Shown in pieces: positions 10,244 to 18,836 of a DNA stretch of 64,000 bases. The position numbers and the translations under genes were made by a program. Origin of the DNA: Erythrobacter mangrovi (GTDB lineage Bacteria; Pseudomonadota; Alphaproteobacteria; Sphingomonadales; Sphingomonadaceae); the NCBI RefSeq assembly GCF_013260645.1, contig NZ_CP053921.1:1116001-1180000 (forward strand), written 5' to 3'. The notes under the pieces were generated by a model. It had not been told where the DNA came from. It made no database searches and worked only from the letters and a program-made list of their open reading frames with translations. The stretch's first letter is position 1. The number at the start of each line of letters is the position of its first letter.

Positions 10244-11316
10244 CGGCACAGCCCATGCGCCCGCTCGAGCACTCCGCGAACGGCCTTCCGCAGCGCATCG
10301 CGATCGCCACTGATGCCTGGATGCCGCAGGTCAACGGAGTGGTTCGTACGCTCTACACTACCCGCGATATCCTGAACGCGAAGGGCCACGAAGTGCTGGT
10401 AATATCGCCCGACCGGTTCACCAACTTTCCCTGTCCGACCTACCCCGAAATACGGCTGGCTCTGGCACCGCCGGGCGAAGTCGCCCACCTGCTGCGGGAC
10501 TTCGCTCCCGATGCCATCCATATCGCCACCGAGGGTCCGCTGGGAATGACGGCACGGCGCTACTGCGCCCGCAACGGTGTGCCCTTCACTACCGCGTACC
10601 ACACCCAGTTCCCTGAGTATGTCGCACGCCGCACGCACCTGCCGGCTGAATGGTTCTGGCGCTACATTCGCTGGTTCCATGCCCCGGCCGAGCGCGTGCT
10701 GGTCGCCACCGAGAGTATCCGCGAAGAGCTGCGGGCGCATGGTCTGCATCGGCTGCATCACTGGAGCCGCGGCGTCGATCTGTCCTGTTTCACGCCCGAT
10801 GCACCGCCGCCGCCGGAGTATGACGGCCTGCTGCGCCCGATCCAGCTTTACGTTGGCCGGGTAGCGGTCGAAAAGAACATCGAGGCTTTCCTTGCCTCTG
10901 AATATCCTGGCACCAAGGTGGTGGTGGGCGACGGTCCCGCGCTGGCGGAACTCAGGGCGCGCTTCACCGACGTCCGTTTTCTCGGTCGCCGTTCAGGTCG
11001 CGAACTGGCGGGCTGCTATGCCGGTGCGGATGTTTTCGTCTTTCCGAGCCGGACCGATACTTTCGGGCTGGTGATGATCGAAGCGCTCGCATGCGGCACG
11101 CCGGTCGCAGCGTTCCCCGTAGCCGGCCCGCGCGATATCGTGACCGAAGATGTCGGGGCACTGTGCGACGATCTTGATCGCGCCATAGCCGCGGCCCTGT
11201 TTTGCGAGCGTAGCACATGCTCGGCGTATGGGTCCGGATTCAGCTGGGAGGCGGCGACCGGCCAGTTCCTGAGCGGTCTTTCGGCCCTCGACAGCGAGGC
11301 GTTGCCGGCCACCTAG
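10240..11316 (+). CDS. GT4-family glycosyltransferase paired with the phosphoesterase
   Basis: 358-residue GT-B glycosyltransferase. N-terminal acceptor domain begins IAIATDAWMPQVNGVVRTLY; the donor domain contains LYVGRVAVEKNIEAFL and the EX7E region FPSRTDTFGLVMIEALACGT. It resembles membrane-lipid sugar transferases of the MgtA/SqdX type. GTG 10240 gives a 4-base overlap with the upstream gene; ATG 10255 is possible. Probably builds a glycolipid together with the upstream phosphoesterase, an inference from the fused arrangement. Confidence 0.85.
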   Translation: MTAQPMRPLEHSANGLPQRIAIATDAWMPQVNGVVRTLYTTRDILNAKGHEVLVISPDRFTNFPCPTYPEIRLALAPPGEVAHLLRDFAPDAIHIATEGPLGMTARRYCARNGVPFTTAYHTQFPEYVARRTHLPAEWFWRYIRWFHAPAERVLVATESIREELRAHGLHRLHHWSRGVDLSCFTPDAPPPPEYDGLLRPIQLYVGRVAVEKNIEAFLASEYPGTKVVVGDGPALAELRARFTDVRFLGRRSGRELAGCYAGADVFVFPSRTDTFGLVMIEALACGTPVAAFPVAGPRDIVTEDVGALCDDLDRAIAAALFCERSTCSAYGSGFSWEAATGQFLSGLSALDSEALPAT

Positions 11317-11419
11317 CCTTTAGCTTGCCGAATCCCCGCAGCTGGCCTACATGACGGCTGCAATGGCCGCTCCGCGAGGGGCGGCCCTTCTATTTTCAGA
11401 GCTGAGAAAAGGCACTTCC

Positions 11420-12127
11420 ATGGCCGACCAACCCAAACCGCTCATGCCGCATGCGACCGCTACCTGGCTGGTCGACAATACCGGGCTGTCGTTCGAGCAG
11501 ATCGCCGAATTTTGCGGCCTGCACATCCTCGAAGTGCAGGCGATGGCAGACGATCTTGCGGGCAGCAAATATACCGGTCGCGATCCGGTCCATTCGGGCG
11601 AGCTGACGCTGGCCGAGATCGAAAAGGGCCAGGTCGATCCGGAATACAAGCTCAAGATGCAGCGCGCACCGGTTGCGGTCAGCCGCACGAAGGGGCCGCG
11701 CTACACCCCGGTCTCGAAGCGCCAGGACAAGCCGGACGGCATCGCCTGGCTGATCCGCAACCATCCCGAGATTTCGGACGCGCAGATCTCGAAGCTGATC
11801 GGCACCACCCGCAACACAATTACCGCGATCCGCGAACGGAGCCACTGGAACATCCAGAACATCCAGCCGAAGGATCCAGTGACGCTGGGCCTGTGTTCGC
11901 AGCGCGAACTCGACGCGGTGGTCGCCAAGGCTGCCAAGAAGGCCGGGCTCGAGGGCGAGGCCGCCCCGGTCGAAGTCACTGGCGGGACCGATCGCGAGCG
12001 CTTGATCGAGGAGCTGCGTGCCGAGCGCGATGCGAATGAAAAGGCCGCCGCCGAGGCAGTGCAGGAAGCGGAAGCCGCGGCCTGGCTGGAGGCCAAGCGC
12101 GCTTCCGAAGAAGCCGACGAAGAATAG
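11420..12127 (+). CDS. trcR: Cell-cycle transcriptional regulator TrcR (DUF1013)
   Basis: 235-residue DUF1013 protein, the family of Caulobacter TrcR, a conserved alphaproteobacterial transcription factor that associates with RNA polymerase. Visible features: MPHATATWLVDNTGLSFEQI at the N terminus, a helix-turn-helix-like AWLIRNHPEISDAQISKLIG about residues 115-135, then RNTITAIRERSHWN. The C-terminal 45 residues are an acidic Glu/Ala-rich helix that looks lineage-specific. ATG 11420 has GAGAAAAGG upstream. A strong terminator follows. Confidence 0.88.
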   Translation: MADQPKPLMPHATATWLVDNTGLSFEQIAEFCGLHILEVQAMADDLAGSKYTGRDPVHSGELTLAEIEKGQVDPEYKLKMQRAPVAVSRTKGPRYTPVSKRQDKPDGIAWLIRNHPEISDAQISKLIGTTRNTITAIRERSHWNIQNIQPKDPVTLGLCSQRELDAVVAKAAKKAGLEGEAAPVEVTGGTDRERLIEELRAERDANEKAAAEAVQEAEAAAWLEAKRASEEADEE

Positions 12128-12149
12128 TCGCGCCGACTCCATGAATTGA

Positions 12150-12183
12150 AGCGGGTGGAGCAGGCGCTCCGCCCGCTTTTTTC
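12150..12183 (+). terminator. Rho-independent terminator after trcR
   Basis: A 12-base-pair stem: AGCGGGTGGAGC at 12150-12161 pairs with GCTCCGCCCGCT at 12165-12176 with one G-T wobble and a three-base loop, followed by TTTTTT. It separates trcR from the acyl-CoA ligase gene. Confidence 0.85.
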
Positions 12184-12218
12184 TTGCGCGATTTGTAACT
12201 GCGCGCCATGTTACTGAC

Positions 12219-13928
12219 ATGGCTGTCAATAAGCGCTTCCCCCCACCGCCATCGGTCTACGGTCATGCAAGGCCCTGGAACTCCAGCATAAAGCCGGAGC
12301 TCCTCCATGTTATATTCGCGCGGCAGGCGCGGGAAGTTCCTGATGCCCCACTGGTCGAATTCCTTGGCCGGAGCTTTACTTACCGCCAGTTGTATTCGGA
12401 GGCTCGGCGTTTCGCTGCGGGGCTGGCCGAGCGAGGGATCAGCAAGGGTGACCGTGTCGGCCTCTTCTTGCCCAATGTTCCGACCTACGTCGCGGCCTAT
12501 TATGGAGCGATGATGGCCGGGGCGGTCGTGGTCAATTTCTCGCCGCTCTATACTGTCGAAGAGCTTAGCCACCAGGTCGAGGACTCGGGCACCAAGCTGC
12601 TGGTCACACTCGACTCGCCGCTGCTCCTGCCAACGGCAACCAAGGTACTAGACGCATCCTCGCTCCAGCACCTGATAGTTGCGCGGCTCGCCGATTCATT
12701 GCCACGCCTCAAGTCGTTGGCACTGCGCACGCTTGGGCGGCGCCAACTCGCCCCCGTCCCCCAACGCTCCGACGTGCTCGAATGGAGCGATGTGCTCGCC
12801 GAATGGAACTGGGTGCGCTGGCTGGATGGGAAGGAGCCCGACTTGCGGGTGGGGACGGTAACAGACCTCGCACTGCTGCAGTATACCGGCGGCACTACGG
12901 GTACGCCGAAGGGTGCGATGCTGACCCACGGCAACTTGTCGAGCAATGCGATCCAGGTCGATATGCTCGACCCCTTCGATCGCGCCGAGTCCGACATTGT
13001 GCTCGGCGCGCTGCCGCTGTTCCATGTCTTCGCCAATACCTGCGTGCTCAATCGCACGGTGGTTCGGGGCGGGTGCATCGTGATGTTGCCGCGCTTTGAG
13101 GCGGGGCAGGTGCTCAAGACCATTACGCGGACGCAACCGCGCGCCTTTCCCGGCGTCCCGACCATGTTTCAGGCGCTCCTCGATCATCCCGATTTCACCA
13201 GGACCGACTGGTCGGCCTTGCGCGTTTGCATCTCCGGTGGCGCGCCGATGCCGGGGCCTCTGCGCGAGAAGTTCGAGTCGTCGACCGGCGTGCGCTTGAT
13301 CGAAGGCTATGGGCTCACGGAGAGTTCGGGGGTGGTCTCGACCAACCCCTACCAGGGGCTACGCAAGCCGGGCACGATCGGCCAGCCGATCCCCGCGACC
13401 CAGGTGCTGCTGCTCGATAAGGAAGATCCCGAGAGTCTGGCACCCGACGGCGAGCCGGGCGAGCTCGCGGTACGCGGCCCGCAGGTGATGCAAGGCTATT
13501 GGAACTTACCCGAGGCGCAGGCGACTACCTTTGCGGAACACAATGGCGAGGCATGGCTGCGCACCGGCGACGTTGCGACGATCGACGATGACGGATTCCT
13601 CACGATCGTTGACCGGATCAAAGACATGATTGCGGTGGGCGGCTTCAAGGTGTTTCCGAGCCAGGTCGAAGCAGTGCTGCTTGAGCACCCGGCGATCAAG
13701 GAAGCACTGGTGATCGGCCGACCGGATGCCTACCGTGGTGAAGCGCCGGCTGCCTATGTCACGCTCAACGAGGGCGAGAGCGTTTCGGGTGACGAGCTCA
13801 AGGCTTGGCTCAACGCAAAGGTTGGCAAGCATGAGCGCGTTGAAGAACTGGTGGTACGGGAGGCGCTGCCCAAAACGATGATCGGCAAACTCGATCGCAA
13901 GGCGCTGCGGGCCGAAGTTCTGGGTTGA
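12219..13928 (+). CDS. Long-chain fatty acid-CoA ligase (AMP-binding enzyme)
   Basis: 569-residue ANL-superfamily adenylating enzyme, most like long-chain acyl-CoA synthetases (FadD type): activates fatty acids with ATP then CoA. Motifs: P-loop LLQYTGGTTGTPKGAMLTH, GGAPMPGPLREKFE, EGYGLTESSGVVSTNP, adenylate-binding WLRTGDVATIDDDGFLTIVD with RIKDMI, and the catalytic lysine region LPKTMIGKLDRKAL near the C terminus. Start ATG 12219. Monocistronic: terminator before it and a hairpin after. Confidence 0.92.
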   Translation: MAVNKRFPPPPSVYGHARPWNSSIKPELLHVIFARQAREVPDAPLVEFLGRSFTYRQLYSEARRFAAGLAERGISKGDRVGLFLPNVPTYVAAYYGAMMAGAVVVNFSPLYTVEELSHQVEDSGTKLLVTLDSPLLLPTATKVLDASSLQHLIVARLADSLPRLKSLALRTLGRRQLAPVPQRSDVLEWSDVLAEWNWVRWLDGKEPDLRVGTVTDLALLQYTGGTTGTPKGAMLTHGNLSSNAIQVDMLDPFDRAESDIVLGALPLFHVFANTCVLNRTVVRGGCIVMLPRFEAGQVLKTITRTQPRAFPGVPTMFQALLDHPDFTRTDWSALRVCISGGAPMPGPLREKFESSTGVRLIEGYGLTESSGVVSTNPYQGLRKPGTIGQPIPATQVLLLDKEDPESLAPDGEPGELAVRGPQVMQGYWNLPEAQATTFAEHNGEAWLRTGDVATIDDDGFLTIVDRIKDMIAVGGFKVFPSQVEAVLLEHPAIKEALVIGRPDAYRGEAPAAYVTLNEGESVSGDELKAWLNAKVGKHERVEELVVREALPKTMIGKLDRKALRAEVLG

Positions 13929-13939
13929 ACCAACAGGCA

Positions 13940-13971
13940 CGGGCCGCTCGCATCAATACGCGAACGGCCCG
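13940..13971. terminator. Hairpin between the convergent ligase and bactofilin genes
   Basis: CGGGCCGCTCGC pairs with GCGAACGGCCCG around an ATCAATAC loop, with a single C-A mismatch. It sits in the 64-base gap between convergent stop codons, where a two-way terminator is expected; there is no long T-run on either side. Confidence 0.5.
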
Positions 13972-13992
13972 CAACTTTCCCAAAGCTTGAAC

Positions 13993-14442
13993 TCAGTTGG
14001 CGACCGGAATCTCGGTCTTCGCGGGCTGTGTCGGGACTGCGCCAGTTTTGCGCGCATCGCGATGCGCGAAGCGGCCCTCGACTTGTGCGCCCTGTTCGAT
14101 TGTGAGCGCATCGTAGAATACGTCACCGGTGATCTTGGCAGTTTTCAGGATGACCAGCTCACGGGCAGTGATCGAACCATCGACGGTTCCGGCAAAGCGG
14201 GCGCTCTCGGCCTTGACCGCGCCGGTAATCGTGCTGGTCTCGCCCTGTACCAGACTGGCGCAGGCGATGTCACCCTCTACCGAACCGTCGATATGGAGGT
14301 CGGCCGAGGCCTGAATATCGCCCTTGATGGCAAGGTCCGAACCTAGGACGGAGAAGGTCGAGCTGTTCTTGGTGGCCATGGTGCGCCCTGTGTTATTCGG
14401 CGTGGGCGAGCTGGGGGGCTCGACGGATTTCTTCGAGAACAT
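13993..14442 (-). CDS. Bactofilin (polymer-forming cytoskeletal protein)
   Basis: 149-residue bactofilin. The central beta-helix (about residues 29-115) has repeating short strands with hydrophobic positions, for example SVLGSDLAIKGDIQASADLH and VKAESARFAGTVDGSITARE; both tails are disordered. It begins MFSKK, the usual membrane-targeting start of the family, so I use ATG 14442 although this overlaps the upstream M23 peptidase gene by 50 bases; ATG 14379 (MATKNS) is the alternative. In Hyphomonas a neighbouring M23 peptidase (LmdC) works with bactofilin in cell-shape control, and the arrangement here is the same. Confidence 0.88.
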   Translation of the reverse strand: MFSKKSVEPPSSPTPNNTGRTMATKNSSTFSVLGSDLAIKGDIQASADLHIDGSVEGDIACASLVQGETSTITGAVKAESARFAGTVDGSITARELVILKTAKITGDVFYDALTIEQGAQVEGRFAHRDARKTGAVPTQPAKTEIPVAN

Positions 14443-15550
14443 GCGGAGCGGTCTCCAGGAAGGTGCGCGGGTTCACCGCGCGATCATTGATGCGCACTTC
14501 GAAGTGGAGGTGCGGGCCGGTCGAACGACCGGTGCTTCCGATAGCACCGATGGTTTCTCCGGCAACGACCTTCTGGCCGACCTTGGAGTTGAAGGCCGAC
14601 ATATGCGCATAGCGGGTCATCAGGCCGTTCCCGTGGTTGATCTCGACCACCTTGCCGAAGCCCGACTTGCGCCCGACGAAGCTTACTACCCCGTTGGCGG
14701 CAGCGTAGATCGGTGTGCCGGTCGGGCCGCGGAAATCGAGACCCTTGTGCATTGCTGCAACGCCGGTGAAGGGATCGCGGCGATAGCCGAAGCCCGATGA
14801 TATGTATTCAAGCGCTGCCGGTTCGACCTGCGGGACGCCGGCCAGGCCGTTCTCCAGTGCTGCCATGCGTGCGATCGAAAGCCCGAGGCGCTCGAAGCGC
14901 GGATCGATTGAGCCATCGCGCGACGTGGCCAGCTTCTCCAGCGGACCACCCACTGCGGTGCGGTCGGCACGGCTCAGCATCAATCGGGGGTCGATGCCGA
15001 GTTGTTTGAGGGCACTTGCGGCACGCTGGGCGCGCCAGTCGGCATAGCGGGTGAGGCCCTCAACGAAAGCGAGCTGACGTGCTTCGATCCGGGCGAGTGC
15101 AGCTGCCTCGGGAATAGATACGCTGACCTTGTCGACAGTCTTCGCCGCTTCGCCGCTGGAATCACTGACATTGGTCATGCCTTTGGCGTCTGCCGGAAGC
15201 GAGGTGACCATGTCTTCGATGAACTCCTGGCGCTTCACCAGGTCGCTGGCGACCGCATCGATATCATCGCGATAGGCATCGACCCGCTCTTCAGCGGTAG
15301 CCACCTTGGCTTCGCGATCGAGCAGCGAGAGCCGGTCGGCCGTCGCGCGATACTGGGCCCAGCCGGCGATGGCGACCGAAAGCGTCCAGACAATGAGGGC
15401 GGCAAGGGTAATCGCGGCGGCCGTCATCTGGACGCGCGACGAAATCGTGATGAAACGAACCTGGCCTTCGGACCGCATGAAGAACTCGCGATCCGGGAAC
15501 CAGCTAAGCACGCGGCTCCCCCAGCCGGTGTTGGCAATCAATTTTCGCAA
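14393..15550 (-). CDS. M23 family peptidoglycan endopeptidase (LmdC-like)
   Basis: 385-residue inner-membrane-anchored zinc endopeptidase. One membrane helix at about residues 42-64, a coiled coil with conserved TADRLSLLDREAKVA and ATAEERVDAYRDDIDA, then a C-terminal LytM domain with all ligands: MHKGLDFRGP (His, Asp), RYAHM and STGPHLHFEVR. It should cut peptidoglycan cross-links in the periplasm. TTG 15550 has AGGGA about 8 bases upstream and keeps the cytosolic segment WFPDREFFMRSEGQVRFI; ATG 15478 is possible. Directly followed by bactofilin, suggesting localised wall synthesis. Confidence 0.9.
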   Translation of the reverse strand: MRKLIANTGWGSRVLSWFPDREFFMRSEGQVRFITISSRVQMTAAAITLAALIVWTLSVAIAGWAQYRATADRLSLLDREAKVATAEERVDAYRDDIDAVASDLVKRQEFIEDMVTSLPADAKGMTNVSDSSGEAAKTVDKVSVSIPEAAALARIEARQLAFVEGLTRYADWRAQRAASALKQLGIDPRLMLSRADRTAVGGPLEKLATSRDGSIDPRFERLGLSIARMAALENGLAGVPQVEPAALEYISSGFGYRRDPFTGVAAMHKGLDFRGPTGTPIYAAANGVVSFVGRKSGFGKVVEINHGNGLMTRYAHMSAFNSKVGQKVVAGETIGAIGSTGRSTGPHLHFEVRINDRAVNPRTFLETAPHVLEEIRRAPQLAHAE

Positions 15551-15802
15551 ACGACCCGTCCCTTTATGGTCTTTCGTCCCTGTCCAAGCGAGCTAACAAA
15601 GCTTTGTGTTGAAATCGAATCGCAGTTCCCGTGGAATCCATGAGACGAAGCAGCGATGCGATGAACCGTTTCAGATGTTGAGAATTTTCGTTCGCGGGCA
15701 GGAACCAATCATTAAGTCCAAGTTTACCAATAACTTGCGATTCGCACCGGAGCGGGCGAGCAACCCATTGTATATATACGACAAAACTTGGGAAGGCCTA
15801 AT

Positions 15803-16468
15803 TTGACCGGGCGGCGCCCACGAATCGGGCTGCTCGGCGGTAGCTTCAACCCGGCACACCGTGGCCACCGCCGCGTTTCGCTGTTCGCGCAGAGGGCGCT
15901 CGGGCTGGACGAGGTCTGGTGGCTGGTCTCGCCCGGCAATCCACTCAAGCCATCCAGCGACATGGCCCCGCTCGAGGCGCGATTTGCCTCGGCCGTGCGG
16001 CAGGCGCGAGTGGCGCCGATCCGCGTCACCGCGATCGAGCGCCAACTCGGAACGCGCTACACGATCGATACGCTGCGCGAGCTGTGTCGGCGTTATGCGA
16101 GGTACGAGTTCGTGTGGCTGATGGGTGCGGATAATCTTGCGCAATTCCATCGCTGGCGTGAATGGCGCGACATCGCACGCACCATGCCGATTGCAGTCAT
16201 AGCCCGGCCGGGCTATGATGATGCTGTCGTCGCAAGCCCCGCGATGGCCTGGCTTAGGCGCTATCGCGTGCCGCTGGCCAGCTTTGTTAATGGGGGCGCA
16301 TGGAGTGCACCGGCACTGGTGACTTTGCGTTTCGATCCCGATCCAAGATCGGCCACGGCCATTCGCCGCGCCGATCCCGATTGGGCCGCACGCTTCGCCG
16401 GGCCGCCTCCGAGGGACCAGCTGACACATCGGCGAATAGTGGCGGGGGAGGAAACGACCGCGCCATGA
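15803..16468 (+). CDS. nadD: Nicotinate-nucleotide adenylyltransferase
   Basis: 221-residue enzyme that forms deamido-NAD from nicotinate mononucleotide and ATP. Nucleotidyltransferase motif GLLGGSFNPAHRGHRR holds the HxGH; WWLVSPGNPLKP, GTRYTIDTLREL and VWLMGADNLAQFHRW follow, all NadD hallmarks. The C-terminal SxTxxR-type motif appears as RSATAIRR. I start at TTG 15803 with GGGAAGG about 8 bases upstream; TTG 15788 is in frame. It heads the order nadD-rsfS-rlmH usual in alphaproteobacteria. Confidence 0.92.
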   Translation: MTGRRPRIGLLGGSFNPAHRGHRRVSLFAQRALGLDEVWWLVSPGNPLKPSSDMAPLEARFASAVRQARVAPIRVTAIERQLGTRYTIDTLRELCRRYARYEFVWLMGADNLAQFHRWREWRDIARTMPIAVIARPGYDDAVVASPAMAWLRRYRVPLASFVNGGAWSAPALVTLRFDPDPRSATAIRRADPDWAARFAGPPPRDQLTHRRIVAGEETTAP

Positions 16469-16525
16469 TGCGCCTTGTTTCTCCAACGGCCCACGCCTCT
16501 CGATCCAGGAGTACGATACCCGCCT

Positions 16526-16945
16526 ATGACACAGGCGCATACCGCCCCGGCCACAGCCGGACAGACCTCGGCACAGGTGATCCGCTTGGCCAAGGGTGAC
16601 ACTGACGCGCTGCTCGCCCTGGTGCTGCAGCAACTCGACGACGACCAGGCGCAGGACGTGGTCAGCATCCCGCTCGAAGGGAAAAGCTCGATTGCAGATC
16701 ACATGGTCATCGCTTCGGGTCGCTCTACCCGCCAGGTCGCTGCAATGGCGCAGAAACTGGCCGAGAAGATCAAACACGATGGGTTCGGTTCGGTGAAGCT
16801 CGAAGGGCTTCCCGCGGCAGACTGGGTGCTGATCGATGCAGGCGACGTGGTGGTCCACCTGTTCCGCCCCGAGGTGCGTAGTTTCTACAACCTCGAGCGC
16901 ATGTGGGCCTTCGGCGATGCACCGCCGGTAGCGGGCACGGCATAA
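16526..16945 (+). CDS. rsfS: Ribosome silencing factor RsfS
   Basis: 139-residue RsfS/Iojap protein, which binds ribosomal protein uL14 and blocks subunit joining under starvation. Motifs: IADHMVIASGRSTRQVAAMA, VKLEGLPAADWVLIDAGDVV, and VHLFRPEVRSFYNLERMW. A 30-residue Thr/Ala-rich N-terminal stretch precedes the domain. ATG 16526 has AGGAG upstream at a long spacing. Between nadD and rlmH. Confidence 0.93.
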   Translation: MTQAHTAPATAGQTSAQVIRLAKGDTDALLALVLQQLDDDQAQDVVSIPLEGKSSIADHMVIASGRSTRQVAAMAQKLAEKIKHDGFGSVKLEGLPAADWVLIDAGDVVVHLFRPEVRSFYNLERMWAFGDAPPVAGTA

Positions 16946-16957
16946 CCGTTTCTGCCT

Positions 16958-16983
16958 CGCGCAGCCGGAACTGAGGCTGCGCG
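16958..16983. terminator. Perfect 9-bp hairpin between rsfS and rlmH
   Basis: CGCGCAGCC and GGCTGCGCG flank an eight-base loop in the 123-base rsfS-rlmH gap. No T-run follows, so it may be an attenuator or mRNA stabiliser rather than a full terminator. Confidence 0.45.
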
Positions 16984-17068
16984 CCTGGAGCCGACCCTCG
17001 GCCGTGCGTCGCGCGGCTGCTCTGCAGTCGACTGGACGCAGACGGAGCATCGCCATACAGCGTGCGGC

Positions 17069-17491
17069 ATGCTCCTGCATGTCATTGCACGTGGAAAGAT
17101 CGCCCGCTCGCCGGAGGCTGAGCTGGTCGCGCGCTATGAGAAGCGCATTACCTGGCCGATCAAGTTCACCGAACTGCCCGAAACTGGCGGTCGCATTCCC
17201 GACTCCCAGACACCCGGCAAGACCGTCTTGCTCGACGAACGCGGCAAGGATCTCTCCTCGGAAGACCTCGCTGCAATCCTCGGCCGCTGGCGCGACGACG
17301 GTATGCGCGAATGCCGGTTCGTGCTGGGTGCCGCAGATGGACATTCGGAAGCCGAGCGTCGCGAGGCCGAACTGCTTCTCGCATTCGGCCAGGCGACCTG
17401 GCCTCATCTGCTGGCCCGCGCCATGCTTGCCGAACAGCTCTACCGGGCGACGACGATCCTCGCCGGCCACCCCTATCATCGCAGCGGATAA
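17069..17491 (+). CDS. rlmH: 23S rRNA (pseudouridine-1915-N3)-methyltransferase
   Basis: 140-residue SPOUT methyltransferase that methylates pseudouridine 1915 in helix 69 of 23S rRNA. The trefoil-knot SAM site is visible as CRFVLGAADGHSEAERREAE with LLDERGKDLSSEDLA before it, and the conserved C-terminal tail reads AEQLYRATTILAGHPYHR. Start ATG 17069. Followed after 18 bases by the EnvC-like gene. Confidence 0.95.
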   Translation: MLLHVIARGKIARSPEAELVARYEKRITWPIKFTELPETGGRIPDSQTPGKTVLLDERGKDLSSEDLAAILGRWRDDGMRECRFVLGAADGHSEAERREAELLLAFGQATWPHLLARAMLAEQLYRATTILAGHPYHRSG

Positions 17492-17509
17492 TCGGGCAGG
17501 AATGACGCC

Positions 17510-18733
17510 ATGGTCCGTTGGCTCGTTGCCCCCGCCTTTTGCACTGCCAGCCTTGCGGCCTTCGCGCTTGCCCTGACCCCGCTCGATGCGCAGGGCCCGG
17601 CGCAGTTTTCCAGTGCCAACGAAGCACGGGAGGCGCTCGATGCGGCCCGCCAGCAGCAACGTAACGCCCGGGCACGCGGCGAACGCCTCGAGAAGCAGGC
17701 CGCGGCCGCTCGCGAGGCCGAAGAGAAAGCGGTGCAGCAGGCCGCCGCACTTGCCGCGCGCGTGCAGCAGGCCGAAGCGGGGATCGCTGCAGCGGAAGCG
17801 CGCTTCGACCTCGCCAGTCGCCAGCGCCAGGCGCTCGATCGCCAGTTGGCGCAGCGCCGGGAGCCGCTCGTCCGGCTCACAGGCGCGCTCCAAAGCATGG
17901 CCCGCCGCCCGCTGACGCTGTCGGCGCTGCAGCCAGGTTCCTTGCGCGACCTCGTACATACCCGCGCCGTTCTCGACAGCACGATACCGCTGGTGCGCAG
18001 CCGAACCGCAGCCCTGCGCGGCGAGCTGGCACGCGCCCGGGCGCTCGAGGCTGAAGCGAGCGCGGCCCTCTCCGACCGCCGTGAAAGCGAGAGAGTGCTT
18101 GGCGAGCGTCGCAAGCAGTTGATCGCGGCTGCGGCACGCCAGCGACTGGTGGCCCAGCGCGCATCCGGCGGCGCCAATCGCGAGGCGCAACGGGCACTGG
18201 TCCTGGCGGAGCAGGCGCGCGACCTCGATGGTCTGGTCGATCAGCTTGAATCCGCCGGATCGCTGCGAACACAGTTGGCGGCACTGCCGGGCCCGATCAT
18301 CCGGCCTGAGGATCCGGCGGCCGCCACCGTTGCGGCGATACCCATCCCGACGCCGAGCGAGACCGCGCCACCTGCGCGCTACCAACTGCCCGTCAATGGA
18401 CGGGTTACCCGTGGTTTTAGGGAAAGCGGCACCGGTGGCTCACGCGAGGCGGGCATCGAACTGTATCCCCGACCCAGTGCACAGGTTGTCGCTCCCGCCG
18501 CTGGCCGGGTGGCCTTTGCCGGCCCCTATCGTGGCTATGGAAAGATCGTGATCGTCGAGCACGAGAATGGGTGGACGAGCCTTATCACCGGCCTTGGCTC
18601 GCTCGATGCCGAGGTCGGGCAGGCAGTGACAGCGGGCTCGCCCCTTGGCCTGGCAGGGGCAAGGGCCCCCGCAATCACGCTCGAGTTGCGCCGGCAGCGC
18701 ACCCCGGTGAACCCGCTCGACTATCTCCAGTAA
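17510..18733 (+). CDS. EnvC-like murein hydrolase activator with degenerate LytM domain
   Basis: 407-residue periplasmic protein: signal peptide to about residue 27 (ending near TPLDAQ), long Ala/Arg/Glu coiled coil to about 240, and a C-terminal LytM-like domain. None of the catalytic zinc ligands survive: the HxGxD site reads REAGIEL, the YAH position reads ITGLG, and HLHFE is replaced by AITLELR. That is the pattern of EnvC-type proteins that activate amidases instead of cutting peptidoglycan. Directly upstream of the periplasmic protease ctpA, a common alphaproteobacterial order. Confidence 0.85.
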   Translation: MVRWLVAPAFCTASLAAFALALTPLDAQGPAQFSSANEAREALDAARQQQRNARARGERLEKQAAAAREAEEKAVQQAAALAARVQQAEAGIAAAEARFDLASRQRQALDRQLAQRREPLVRLTGALQSMARRPLTLSALQPGSLRDLVHTRAVLDSTIPLVRSRTAALRGELARARALEAEASAALSDRRESERVLGERRKQLIAAAARQRLVAQRASGGANREAQRALVLAEQARDLDGLVDQLESAGSLRTQLAALPGPIIRPEDPAAATVAAIPIPTPSETAPPARYQLPVNGRVTRGFRESGTGGSREAGIELYPRPSAQVVAPAAGRVAFAGPYRGYGKIVIVEHENGWTSLITGLGSLDAEVGQAVTAGSPLGLAGARAPAITLELRRQRTPVNPLDYLQ

Positions 18734-18836
18734 TCGCTCCGTCGATTTCCCCTTTCGGGACGTCCCTCCAATGCTCATCTGGTGTTCAGCGCGCTCTCGC
18801 GATAAACTGCGTTCGCGTATTGGAGAGTTACTGCCG

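Noticed and set aside
15671..18385. 904-codon open frame on the minus strand
   Set aside because: It runs antisense across nadD, rsfS, rlmH and the EnvC-like gene, all of which have clear motifs. Long antisense frames are expected at this GC content.
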